Source of the DNA: an uncultured Prevotellaceae bacterium
GTDB taxonomy: Bacteria > Bacteroidota > Bacteroidia > Bacteroidales > Bacteroidaceae
Assembly: GCA_947166155.1 (NCBI GenBank)
Contig: CAMVDC010000007.1
Span: forward strand, 1 to 40,631
Length of the DNA: 40,631 nucleotides
Direction: 5' to 3'
Positions within the stretch are counted from its first letter, which is position 1; every line of letters starts with the position of its first letter. The position numbers were made by a program, and so were the translations under genes. Shown piece after piece: positions 1 through 6,785 of the stretch. The notes under the pieces are model-generated. The model searched no databases and was not told the origin of the DNA. It was given only the letters and a program-made list of their open reading frames with translations.

Positions 1-227
1 TGGAAAATTAATGAAATTGCGTCGCAGTTTTATTAATTTGCGTCGCAAATTAAAGAATTCCTATATAAGCGCAGGAAAATTAGTGCGTACTCTCAGCAAA
101 ATTAGAGCGTACTTTCAACAAAATATGGGCGCGTGCGTAGCAAAATATGGGAGTTCGCGTAGCAAAATATGAGTGTTCGCGTAGCAAAATATGAGTGTTC
201 GCGTAGCATAATATTATCACTGTAAGG
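1..227. repeat. 22-bp-period tandem array at left edge
   Basis: Six consecutive 22-bp units can be aligned at 74, 96, 118, 140, 162 and 184. The last two are identical, and the units become more divergent towards 74. A degenerate seventh unit starts at 206. The unit combines an A/T part (GCAAAATATGAG) with a TTCGCGTA part. Before 74 the sequence is related: TTGCGTCGCA occurs at 17-26 and 38-47, 21 bp apart, and the second copy lies inside an almost perfect 21-nt palindrome (36-56 region). The array therefore probably extends beyond the window. There are no spacers, so it is not a CRISPR array. No gene is visible in 1-697. Confidence 0.85.
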
Positions 228-310
228 TATAACTTTGGGTAACCTCGGGGGGAATTGCAGTACCTCACAAGTACGTAGTATCCTTTCCTATATAGCAGAA
301 CCTCCCCTTA

Positions 311-472
311 TTGTCATATCGAGCGCAGCGAGCATATCTTGAAGTTGCAAGGCAACTTGCGTTTTTTTGTAAAGTGCTTTGCACTTTTAAGATACCTTCA
401 GTATCATTCAGTTTCTTTCCCCCTCGCACCCCCCCTGGGGGGAGCCTTCACTTCGTTTCGTCGGGATGACAA
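311..472. mobile_element. MITE-like element with TTGTCAT/ATGACAA ends
   Basis: The element starts with TTGTCAT followed by a GAGCGCAGCGAG stretch. It ends with TCGTCGGG followed by ATGACAA, giving 7-bp terminal inverted repeats. Inside, ATATCTT (near 333) and AAGATA (near 391) enclose two perfect hairpins, AAGTTGC/GCAACTT around 342-358 and AAAGTGC/GCACTTT around 371-388. A C-run/G-run hairpin follows near 430-443. No coding capacity is visible. Similar non-coding GTCAT-ended elements are scattered in many Bacteroidota genomes; calling this one a non-autonomous element is inference. Confidence 0.55.
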
Positions 473-500
473 TACGGGTAGGCTTCTGCTAATAGGCAAG

Positions 501-572
501 TTTTGTGGTGCTTGTATGGTTTGTAGTGCTTGTAAGGCTTGTCTCGCTTGTATGGTTTGTAGTGCTTCTAAG
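501..572. repeat. 9-bp tandem repeat, eight units
   Basis: Eight 9-bp units run without interruption. The variants are TTTTGTGGT, GCTTGTATG, GTTTGTAGT, GCTTGTAAG and GCTTGTCTC; the GCTTGTATG plus GTTTGTAGT pair recurs 36 bp later. On the opposite strand it would read as a three-residue repeat, but no credible gene contains it. It lies between the MITE-like element and the 3' end of the deacylase gene. Confidence 0.8.
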
Positions 573-637
573 GTCCTATAATTGTGCATGTCACATGATT
601 CGCTGTGTTTACCAGACAGCAATAGCAAAAGAAGGCC

Positions 638-668
638 GTACTTGCAACAAAACTATTAAGTACGTGCG
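638..668 (-). terminator. Possible terminator of the deacylase gene
   Basis: On the minus strand, about 30 nt after the deacylase stop, CGTACTT and AAGTACG can pair around a loop of about 13 nt, followed by GCCTTCTTTT. The stem is short and the T-tract weak, so this is tentative. Confidence 0.35.
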
Positions 669-697
669 GTGGAGGTTGTGTGTTGGGTGGGTGTGTG

Positions 698-1189
698 TCA
701 ATATAGTTCTACCCATTCGTAGGTGTTGCCAGTGTAGTCGAGGTATCGCATGAAGTCGGCGAAGCGCAGGTTGAGCGATGCCCGGCTGTCGTTGGGGTGG
801 AACGAGAGGTGTGTGTAGTTCTTCAGGTTTTGGTCGAGAAATAGGTGTACGTGGTGTTCGGTGTCGTTTAGAAGTCCGAAGGGGCTGACCGATCCGGGTC
901 GGAGTCCGAGGTATCGCATCATGCGTTCGGGCGATGCGAAGGTGAGTCGTCCCTGGTGCAGCCGGTGTTCGAGCGAGTGTACGTCGAGTGTTTGGTCGGC
1001 TTGGAATACGACGAGATAGTGTCGATTGCCTTTGTGGTTGCGAAAGAATAGGTTCTTGCAGTGTGTTCCGGGCAGGTTGCCCCAGTATTGACGGCCTATT
1101 TCGATGGTGTCGGCTGCGGGGTGCTCGGTGTATGTGTAGTCGATTCCGAGGTCGTTGAGTGTGTCGTAAACTATTTGCTGACCTATCAT
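698..1189 (-). CDS. YbaK/ProX-family aminoacyl-tRNA deacylase
   Basis: Probable trans-editing deacylase of the YbaK / prolyl-tRNA-synthetase-associated (ProXp-ala, PrdX-like) family, which removes a wrong amino acid, typically alanine, from tRNA-Pro in the cytoplasm. The 163-residue protein has the usual single-domain length. It shows an N-terminal YTYTEHPAA stretch, the GTHCKNLFFRN segment and a LRPGSVSPFGL segment that match the family. I start at the ATG at 1187-1189 (MIGQQIVYDT); the frame stays open far upstream, but only as the antisense of lptB. It lies 83 bp downstream of lptB on the same strand and probably shares its transcript; the gap is a G/T-rich low-complexity stretch. Fold assignment is fairly certain; substrate is inferred from the family. 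Confidence 0.85.
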   Translation of the reverse strand: MIGQQIVYDTLNDLGIDYTYTEHPAADTIEIGRQYWGNLPGTHCKNLFFRNHKGNRHYLVVFQADQTLDVHSLEHRLHQGRLTFASPERMMRYLGLRPGSVSPFGLLNDTEHHVHLFLDQNLKNYTHLSFHPNDSRASLNLRFADFMRYLDYTGNTYEWVELY

Positions 1190-1272
1190 TTTGTGGTTGA
1201 TATAGCTTTTGTTGGGGTTGCGGCTGCTGTGGCTGCTATGTGTAATGTGTGGTTTGTGGTGGTTGTGGGTTG

Positions 1273-2127
1273 TTAGGATTCCTCTTCTGCTTCGCGCATT
1301 TTCTTCTCTTCGATGAGTTGGAAGTCCTTTGGTCGGAGCACGAAGTTGGAGCCGAGGTATTTGTCGCGCACGATTCGGTTGGCAGCCAGTTCGGGCGGTG
1401 TGCCTTTGAATAGTATTCGTCCTTCGAACAGCAGGTATGCGCGGTCGGTGATGCATAGTGTTTCCTGCACGTTGTGGTCGGTGATGAGTATGCCTATGTT
1501 CCTGTCTTTCAGCTTCCACACTATGTATTGTATGTCTTCTACGGCAATGGGGTCGACGCCTGCGAATGGTTCGTCGAGCATGATGAACTTGGGGTCGATA
1601 GCCAGACATCGTGCTATCTCGCATCGGCGTCGTTCGCCTCCCGATAGTTGGTTGCCTCGGTTTTTGCGCACTTTCTGCAGCCGGAACTCGTTGAGCAGGC
1701 TTTCCAGCTTCTCGCGCTGGTAGCTGCGTGGCTTGCCGGTCATTTCGAGCACGGTCATTATGTTGTCCTCCACGCTCATGGTGCGGAACACCGACGCCTC
1801 TTGTGCCAGGTATCCCACTCCCTTGCGTGCACGTACGGCCACGGGGTCGTTGGTAATCTCCATGTCGTTGAGGAACACTCGCCCGGCGTTGGGCACCACG
1901 AGTCCTGTGGTCATGTAGAACGATGTGGTCTTTCCTGCACCGTTGGGTCCGAGCAGTCCTACGATTTCGCCTTGGCGCACGTGTATCGACACGTCGTTCA
2001 CCACGGTTCGTTTTCCGTAGGTCTTCATCAGGTTGCGTGTGTAGAGTGTCATCCGCTCGGGGGAGTACTCGGGTATCTCGGCGTCGCCTGCGTTGGCGAA
2101 TGCTGTAGCTCTTGTTTCGTCTGGCAT
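1273..2127 (-). CDS. lptB: LPS export ABC transporter ATPase LptB
   Basis: Cytoplasmic ATPase that powers lipopolysaccharide extraction from the inner membrane with LptF/LptG. Motifs: Walker A GPNGAGKTT (about 60-68), Q-loop Q109, signature LSGGE (161-165), Walker B FIMLDEP (181-187) and switch His218 in LITDHNV; EVGLLGPNGAGKT-like context and FAGVDPIAVEDIQ are typical of LptB. The 284-residue reading has about 25 extra N-terminal residues compared with the family. An internal ATG at 2050-2052 (MTLYTRN) would give the usual start. I keep 2127 because the -7 box TAACTTTG lies about 30 bp upstream of it. It is divergent from mlaE, so two lipid-transport systems share one intergenic region. Confidence 0.92.
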   Translation of the reverse strand: MPDETRATAFANAGDAEIPEYSPERMTLYTRNLMKTYGKRTVVNDVSIHVRQGEIVGLLGPNGAGKTTSFYMTTGLVVPNAGRVFLNDMEITNDPVAVRARKGVGYLAQEASVFRTMSVEDNIMTVLEMTGKPRSYQREKLESLLNEFRLQKVRKNRGNQLSGGERRRCEIARCLAIDPKFIMLDEPFAGVDPIAVEDIQYIVWKLKDRNIGILITDHNVQETLCITDRAYLLFEGRILFKGTPPELAANRIVRDKYLGSNFVLRPKDFQLIEEKKMREAEEES

Positions 2128-2157
2128 GGTTGTAGTGGTCTTTTTGTTCTGTCAGTG

Positions 2158-2165
2158 CAAAGTTA
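2158..2165 (-). promoter_or_regulatory. lptB promoter -7 box
   Basis: On the minus strand TAACTTTG fits the Bacteroidota -7 consensus TAnnTTTG. An ATTG about 19-20 bp upstream (2185-2188) could be the -33 element. The start site would fall near 2150, giving a leader of about 25 nt. Confidence 0.6.
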
Positions 2166-2303
2166 CGAAAGAATTGATAATTGGCAATTGTCAATGGGTA
2201 ATTATTTGCCATGAAAGTGCAAAATCGGTGCTCTCAGCCCTTATTTGCTGCCCGGTGAGTCAACTTTTCGGCCTCCCGCTCTCGCTGTTTCATTCAAAAT
2301 CCC

Positions 2304-2311
2304 TACCTTTG
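2304..2311 (+). promoter_or_regulatory. mlaE promoter -7 box
   Basis: TACCTTTG fits the -7 consensus and lies 25 bp before the mlaE ATG. No convincing -33 TTTG is seen at the right distance. This promoter supports the start at 2336 rather than the in-frame ATG at 2093. Confidence 0.6.
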
Positions 2312-2335
2312 CACCTTGATAATAAAAACAATGTT

Positions 2336-3082
2336 ATGCTGACACCTCGACGTGCTTTGATTGATTTGGGCCGATATGTGGAACTGATGGGACGTGTGCT
2401 CACCAGCCCCGACCGCTGGCGTATGTTCTACCGTCAGTATGTGACCGAGATGTTCCAGTTGGGCTACAACTCGATAGGCATCGTGCTCATCATCTCGTTT
2501 TTCATCGGTGCCGTCATCTGCCTTCAGATAAAACTCAACATCCAAAGCCCGTGGATGCCCCGCATGGTGGTGGGGTATACCACCCGCGAAATCATGCTGC
2601 TCGAGTTTTCGTCGAGCATCATGTGCCTCATCCTTGCCGGCAAGGTGGGGTCGAACATAGCATCCGAACTGGGCACCATGCGCATCACCCAGCAAATCGA
2701 CGCACTCGACATCATGGGCGTCAATTCGGCCAACTACCTCATACTGCCCAAAGTGGCGGGCCTCATGACCATCATGCCCATACTCGTCACCTTCAGCGTG
2801 GCGGCAGGCATAGGCGGAGCATACTGCACATCGTTTATGGGCACCACCACCATACCCGAGCTCAACGAGGGCTTCCGCTATTCGTTCAACCAGTGGTTCT
2901 TCTGGTGTGGCATCATCAAGGCCGTGGTTTATGCCTTCATCATCACATCGGTATCGGCCTACAAAGGCTATACAGTCGTGGGCGGCTCGGTCGAGGTGGG
3001 TAAGGCCAGCACCGATGCAGTCGTGACGAGCAGCATACTCATCCTGTTTTCCGACATCTTCCTAACACAAATCCTCACATGA
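2336..3082 (+). CDS. mlaE: MlaE/YrbE-family lipid ABC transporter permease
   Basis: Inner-membrane permease of the MCE-type lipid transporter that moves phospholipids between the membranes and keeps the outer membrane asymmetric. The 248-residue protein has hydrophobic segments near 45-70, 90-110, 140-175, 195-215 and 225-245. It carries the conserved region with LELG-like SELGTMRITQQIDALDIMG, which contacts the ATPase. The frame is open from 2093, but I start at the ATG at 2336 because it follows the promoter at 2304 and gives the family length. Its stop overlaps the mlaF start in ATGA, so translation is coupled. No MlaD (MCE) gene follows, although mlaD often accompanies mlaEF in this phylum. 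Confidence 0.88.
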   Translation: MLTPRRALIDLGRYVELMGRVLTSPDRWRMFYRQYVTEMFQLGYNSIGIVLIISFFIGAVICLQIKLNIQSPWMPRMVVGYTTREIMLLEFSSSIMCLILAGKVGSNIASELGTMRITQQIDALDIMGVNSANYLILPKVAGLMTIMPILVTFSVAAGIGGAYCTSFMGTTTIPELNEGFRYSFNQWFFWCGIIKAVVYAFIITSVSAYKGYTVVGGSVEVGKASTDAVVTSSILILFSDIFLTQILT

Positions 3083-3849
3083 TAAGCGTACAACATCTAT
3101 ATAAATCGTTCGACGGGCGCACCGTGCTCCACGACATCAACGCACAATTCGATAACGGCAAGGTGAACCTCATCATCGGCCAAAGCGGATCGGGCAAGAC
3201 GGTGTTCATGAACAACCTCGTGGGCCTGCTCACCCCCGACAGCGGCACTATCATGTACGACGACCGCGACTTCGTCCACATGTCGAAACGCGAAAAGATA
3301 CTGCTACGCCGCGAGATGGGCATGATATTCCAAAGCGCAGCCCTCTTCGACTCCATGTCGGTGTTGGACAACGTGATGTTTCCGCTCAACATGTTCAGCG
3401 ACAAGCCCTACGACGACCGCCGCCGCCGCGCCGAAGACTGCCTGGCACGCGTCAACCTGAGCGGCACCGGCAGCAAATTTCCCAAGGAACTGAGCGGCGG
3501 AATGCAGAAACGTGTGGCCATAGCACGAGCCATAGCACTCGAGCCGCGCTACCTCTTCTGCGACGAGCCCAACTCAGGCCTCGACCCCAAGACCTCAATC
3601 GTGATCGACGAACTCATTCAAGGCATCACCCACGAAGACCACATAACCACCATCGTCAACACCCACGACATGAACTCCGTGATGGGAATAGGCGAGAACA
3701 TCATCTTCATCTGCGAAGGGCGTGCCGAGTGGCAAGGCCCCAACACCGAAATCATGGATGCCGACAACCAGCGCCTCGACGACTTCATCTTCGCTTCCGA
3801 CATCCTGCGCCAAGTGAAGATGGCACACGATGAGGCCCGTCGCAAGTGA
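3079..3849 (+). CDS. mlaF: MlaF-like lipid ABC transporter ATPase
   Basis: ATPase partner of the upstream permease, acting on the cytoplasmic face. In the 256 residues, Walker A is GQSGSGKT (34-41), the Q-loop is around Q85 (MGMIFQSAALF), the signature is LSGGM (138-142), Walker B ends in CDEPNSGLDP (161-170), and His is in NTHDM. The FQSAALFDSMSV and ELSGGMQKRVAIARA segments are hallmarks of the MlaF subgroup. It overlaps mlaE by 4 bp. The 225 bp that follow contain the trigger-factor promoter and no further transporter gene. Confidence 0.9.
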   Translation: MISVQHLYKSFDGRTVLHDINAQFDNGKVNLIIGQSGSGKTVFMNNLVGLLTPDSGTIMYDDRDFVHMSKREKILLRREMGMIFQSAALFDSMSVLDNVMFPLNMFSDKPYDDRRRRAEDCLARVNLSGTGSKFPKELSGGMQKRVAIARAIALEPRYLFCDEPNSGLDPKTSIVIDELIQGITHEDHITTIVNTHDMNSVMGIGENIIFICEGRAEWQGPNTEIMDADNQRLDDFIFASDILRQVKMAHDEARRK

Positions 3850-3977
3850 AAATTGAAACGTCAACCCGTCATTCCCGCACTGCATATCCATGCCGTGCCA
3901 ATCGCCTCGTGATGGTCATATCCGAGCTTCACAGAGTATTTCTTCGTTCAAAACAGTAAATAATTGGCGAATGCAAC

Positions 3978-4066
3978 TTGCTGTTTGCCGATTATTTCGT
4001 AACTTTGCAGCTCAAATTGCTTAACAGCTAAGCAAATCGTAATAAGTAAATCAGTAAATAGTAAAT
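3978..4066 (+). promoter_or_regulatory. tig promoter and GTAAAT-rich leader
   Basis: TTG at 3978-3980 and TAACTTTG at 4000-4007 are 19 bp apart and form a standard promoter. The transcribed leader of about 65 nt contains three GTAAAT repeats about 8 bp apart (near 4045-4065). It is A-rich just before the ATG, without a clear Shine-Dalgarno sequence. Upstream, 3850-3977 shows nothing recognisable. Confidence 0.65.
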
Positions 4067-4074
4067 TAATAAGG

Positions 4075-5412
4075 ATGAATATCACATTAGAAAAGATCGA
4101 CGCAGTGAATGCTGTCGTTACGGCAGAAATCACACCTGAAGACTATCAGGAAAAGGTAAAGAAGGCCATCAAAGACTTCCGCAAGAATGCCAACATGCCT
4201 GGCTTCCGCAAGGGAATGGTGCCCGAGGGACTGATAAAGAAGCAATACGGACTCTCCATCTTGGCCGAAGAGGTGAACAAGACATTGCAGGAGTCGCTAT
4301 ATAACTACATTCGCGACAATAAGGTGAACATGCTGGGCGAACCACTCTCGAGCGAGGAAAACAACAACATCGAGCTCGTCGATGGAGGTACGTTCACATT
4401 CAAGTTCGACATCGCACTCGCTCCCGAAATGAACGTGGAGCTCACAAAGAAGGACAAAGTAGAATACTACAACGTGGAAGTGACCGACCAAATGCTCGAC
4501 CAGCAAGTCGACATGTATCGTCAGCGCGGCGGCAGCTACAAGCCAGTCGACGACTATCAGGACAACGACATGCTCAAGGGCGTGATGACCGAACTCGATG
4601 TCGAGACTCCAGTCACTGCCGAAGGCGTGGTCATGCTGCCTAAGTATATGAAGAACGACGACCAGAAGAAACTGTTCGAAGGTGCCAAGGTGAACGACGT
4701 CATACGTTTCAACCCCACCACAGCCTACGAAGGCAACGCAACCGAACTCTCTTCGCTCATGAAGGTCGACAAGGAAAAGGTTGCTGAACACAAGGGCGAC
4801 TTCAACTTCCAGATAACCGAAATCACACGCTTCGTGCCAGGCGACCTCAACGAAGAACTCTTCCAGCAGGTATTCCCAGGCAGCGACATCAAGACCGAGG
4901 ACGACTTCCGCAAGAAGGTGCGCGAAGGCATCGAGTCACGCTATCAGAAAGACTCCGACTTCCGCTTCCTCATCGACGTGCGCAACTACCTGACCAAAAA
5001 AATCGGTAAGCTCGAGTTCCCCGACGAGAAACTCAAGAAAATCATGCTCAACAACGCCAAGGGCGATGAGCAGAAGGTGGAAGAGAACTACGACAAGAGC
5101 ATCGAGGAACTGACATGGCACCTCATCAAGGAGAAACTCGTGGAGCAAACCGGTGTGAAGGTCGACGACAAAGACGTAGTCGAAATGGCTAAGGACGTGA
5201 CCCGCATGCAGTTTGCACAATACGGCATGATGAACATCCCCGACGAATACCTCGAAGGCTCGGTGAAGGAGATGATGAAGAAGCGCGAGACAGTCGATAA
5301 CCTCATCGACCGCTGCATCGAAGTGAAACTCGGCACCGCCCTCAAGGACATCGTAACCCTGAAGGAGAAGAAGGTTACTCCCGAGGAGTTCAACAAGCTG
5401 TTCGAAGAATAA
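4075..5412 (+). CDS. tig: Trigger factor (ribosome-associated chaperone)
   Basis: Chaperone that binds the ribosome near the exit tunnel and shields nascent chains. The ribosome-binding signature is present as GFRKGMVP (about 43-50, canonical GFRKGxxP). The middle region, where the FKBP-like PPIase domain normally lies (about 150-245), is poorly conserved, as is usual in Bacteroidota trigger factors. The charged helical C-terminal substrate-binding region fills 260-440. At 445 residues it is of normal length. In many Bacteroidales tig is followed directly by clpP-clpX; here those genes start 7.2 kb downstream, behind two unrelated transcription units. Confidence 0.95.
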   Translation: MNITLEKIDAVNAVVTAEITPEDYQEKVKKAIKDFRKNANMPGFRKGMVPEGLIKKQYGLSILAEEVNKTLQESLYNYIRDNKVNMLGEPLSSEENNNIELVDGGTFTFKFDIALAPEMNVELTKKDKVEYYNVEVTDQMLDQQVDMYRQRGGSYKPVDDYQDNDMLKGVMTELDVETPVTAEGVVMLPKYMKNDDQKKLFEGAKVNDVIRFNPTTAYEGNATELSSLMKVDKEKVAEHKGDFNFQITEITRFVPGDLNEELFQQVFPGSDIKTEDDFRKKVREGIESRYQKDSDFRFLIDVRNYLTKKIGKLEFPDEKLKKIMLNNAKGDEQKVEENYDKSIEELTWHLIKEKLVEQTGVKVDDKDVVEMAKDVTRMQFAQYGMMNIPDEYLEGSVKEMMKKRETVDNLIDRCIEVKLGTALKDIVTLKEKKVTPEEFNKLFEE

Positions 5413-5442
5413 AATCGGATAGACAATAGGGCACTTGTTTAG

Positions 5443-5560
5443 GCCTGATGACCTGGATATAAGGTTTTGAGGCCTTTGTAAAGACAAAATAAGCCTTTGC
5501 TAATACAATAGAGGCCTTTGCTACGAAAAAAGAGGCAGGCCTTTGCGACGACAAATACAA
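5443..5560. repeat. Degenerate about 21-bp repeat after tig
   Basis: GCCTTTG recurs at 5472, 5493, 5514 and 5539 (spacings 21, 21 and 25 bp), each followed by an A-rich tract. A related AGGCCTGATG lies at 5441-5450. The array fills most of the space between the convergent ends of tig and the zinc dehydrogenase gene. It is less regular than the 22-bp arrays elsewhere in the window. Confidence 0.65.
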
Positions 5561-5564
5561 AAGT

Positions 5565-5594
5565 AAGGGGACGTACCTTGAGGTGCGTCCCCTT
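5565..5594. terminator. Bidirectional terminator between tig and the dehydrogenase
   Basis: AAGGGGACG and CGTCCCCTT enclose ACCT/AGGT, giving a 14-bp stem with one mismatch and a tiny loop. The stem serves the two convergent genes. T-tracts are weak on both sides. Confidence 0.6.
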
Positions 5595-5631
5595 GCTGTG
5601 TTGATGAGCCGATATGTCGATTTGTTCCTGC

Positions 5632-6651
5632 TCAGAACTTGACGAGTATGCGGAACACACGCCCTGGATTTTCGCTCCACCAGCGCAGGGTGTCGAGTGC
5701 TTGTTCGGGGGCGATGGTGCGTGTGATGAGCTGATCGGTAGGACATTCGCCCCGCAACAGGTAGCGGATGACGGCGTTGAAGTCGGCCGGATCGGCATTG
5801 CGCGAGCCGCGTATGTCGAGTTCCTTCTGTACGAAGAGGCGTGTTGGGAGCAGTGCGTCGCTTTTTGCATAGCCGATACACACGATGCGCCCCGTGAATG
5901 CCACCTCGTTGACTGCCATCTGGTAGGTAGGCACACTGCCTACAGCCTCAATCACCACGTCGGGCCCCATGCCGCCAGTGAGGTTGGCCAGGGTTTCGTG
6001 GACATCGACGGTGCGGGTGTTGATGGTGTGTGTGGCCCCCATGCGTCGTGCAAGTGCAAGCTTGTCGTCGTCGATATCGGCAGCGATGACAGTAGCTCCG
6101 CGCAGTGCCGAGCGCACTATTGCACCCAGCCCCACCATGCCACAGCCCACTACCATGACGGTATCGATGTCGGTCACGGCACCTCGGCTCACGGCATGGA
6201 AGCCGACCGACAGCGGTTCGACGAGTGCGCATACTTGCGATGAGAGCCCTTCGGCAGGTATCACCTTCTGCCATGGCAGTGTGATGAACTGGCGCATGGC
6301 ACCGTTGCGTTGCACTCCCAGTGTCTGATTGTGCTGGCAGGCATTCACCCTCCCGCGGCGACAACTGGCACAGTGTCCGCAGTTGGTGTATGGATTGCAG
6401 GTGACGATAGCGCCGACCTTGATGTTTTCGGGCACTCCGCTACCAACGGCTTCGACCACGGCACCCACTTCGTGACCCGGTATGACGGGATTGAGTGCCA
6501 TGAGGTTGCGACCCATGAATGTGTTGATGTCTGAGCCGCAGAATCCTACGTACTCGATTCGTAGCAGTACTTCGCCTGCTGCAGGACTGGCAGGTGTGTC
6601 GATATCGATCACCCTACATTCCTGATTGTGTGATATTTCTATAGCTTTCAT
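5632..6651 (-). CDS. Zinc-dependent sugar/polyol dehydrogenase (MDR family)
   Basis: Medium-chain NAD(P)-dependent dehydrogenase, similar in layout to sorbitol, galactitol-phosphate and threonine dehydrogenases. Catalytic zinc ligands are Cys38 in GFCGSD and His60-Glu61 in PGHE. Structural zinc is held by Cys91, 94, 97 and 105. The Rossmann motif is VVGCGMVGLGA (about 167-177) with an acidic ADID at the end of the second strand, suggesting NAD. The length of 339 residues is normal. It follows an amidohydrolase and an aldo/keto reductase on the same strand, so it may oxidise an intermediate of the same sugar pathway; the substrate cannot be read from the sequence. Its start region resembles the 44-bp repeats directly upstream. 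Confidence 0.82.
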   Translation of the reverse strand: MKAIEISHNQECRVIDIDTPASPAAGEVLLRIEYVGFCGSDINTFMGRNLMALNPVIPGHEVGAVVEAVGSGVPENIKVGAIVTCNPYTNCGHCASCRRGRVNACQHNQTLGVQRNGAMRQFITLPWQKVIPAEGLSSQVCALVEPLSVGFHAVSRGAVTDIDTVMVVGCGMVGLGAIVRSALRGATVIAADIDDDKLALARRMGATHTINTRTVDVHETLANLTGGMGPDVVIEAVGSVPTYQMAVNEVAFTGRIVCIGYAKSDALLPTRLFVQKELDIRGSRNADPADFNAVIRYLLRGECPTDQLITRTIAPEQALDTLRWWSENPGRVFRILVKF

Positions 6652-6653
6652 TT

Positions 6654-6785
6654 TGTCATGTATTAATCTGAAAACGCGTGTCTTATATCTTTCGTTCTGT
6701 CATGTATTAATCTGAAAACGTATTTCCTGTAGTTTCCATCCTGTCATGTATTAATCTGGGGACTTATGCCTTGTTGCCTTCATTC
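6654..6785. repeat. Three 44-bp tandem repeats between two genes
   Basis: Units begin at 6654, 6698 and 6742, each exactly 44 bp. Each starts with TGTCATGTATTAATCTG, identical in all three, followed by a more variable part. The array reaches from 3 bp before the dehydrogenase ATG to within the amidohydrolase stop region (stop at 6780-6782). It therefore fills the whole intergenic gap. Read on the minus strand, the variable part resembles the first codons of the dehydrogenase (ATGAAAGCTATAGAA). 44 bp is twice the 22-bp period found in other arrays. Confidence 0.9.

Noticed and set aside
501-628. Short protein encoded on the minus strand with a three-residue repeat
   Set aside because: Produced by the 9-bp tandem repeat; no homology, no promoter.
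1190-2212. N-terminal extension of the YbaK-type deacylase frame
   Set aside because: The extension is Arg/His-rich and antisense-frame to lptB on the same strand; the family homology starts at the ATG at 1189.
2093-2335. Upstream start for MlaE at 2093
   Set aside because: It would overlap lptB and its promoter and add residues with no homology; the ATG at 2336 follows a good -7 box.
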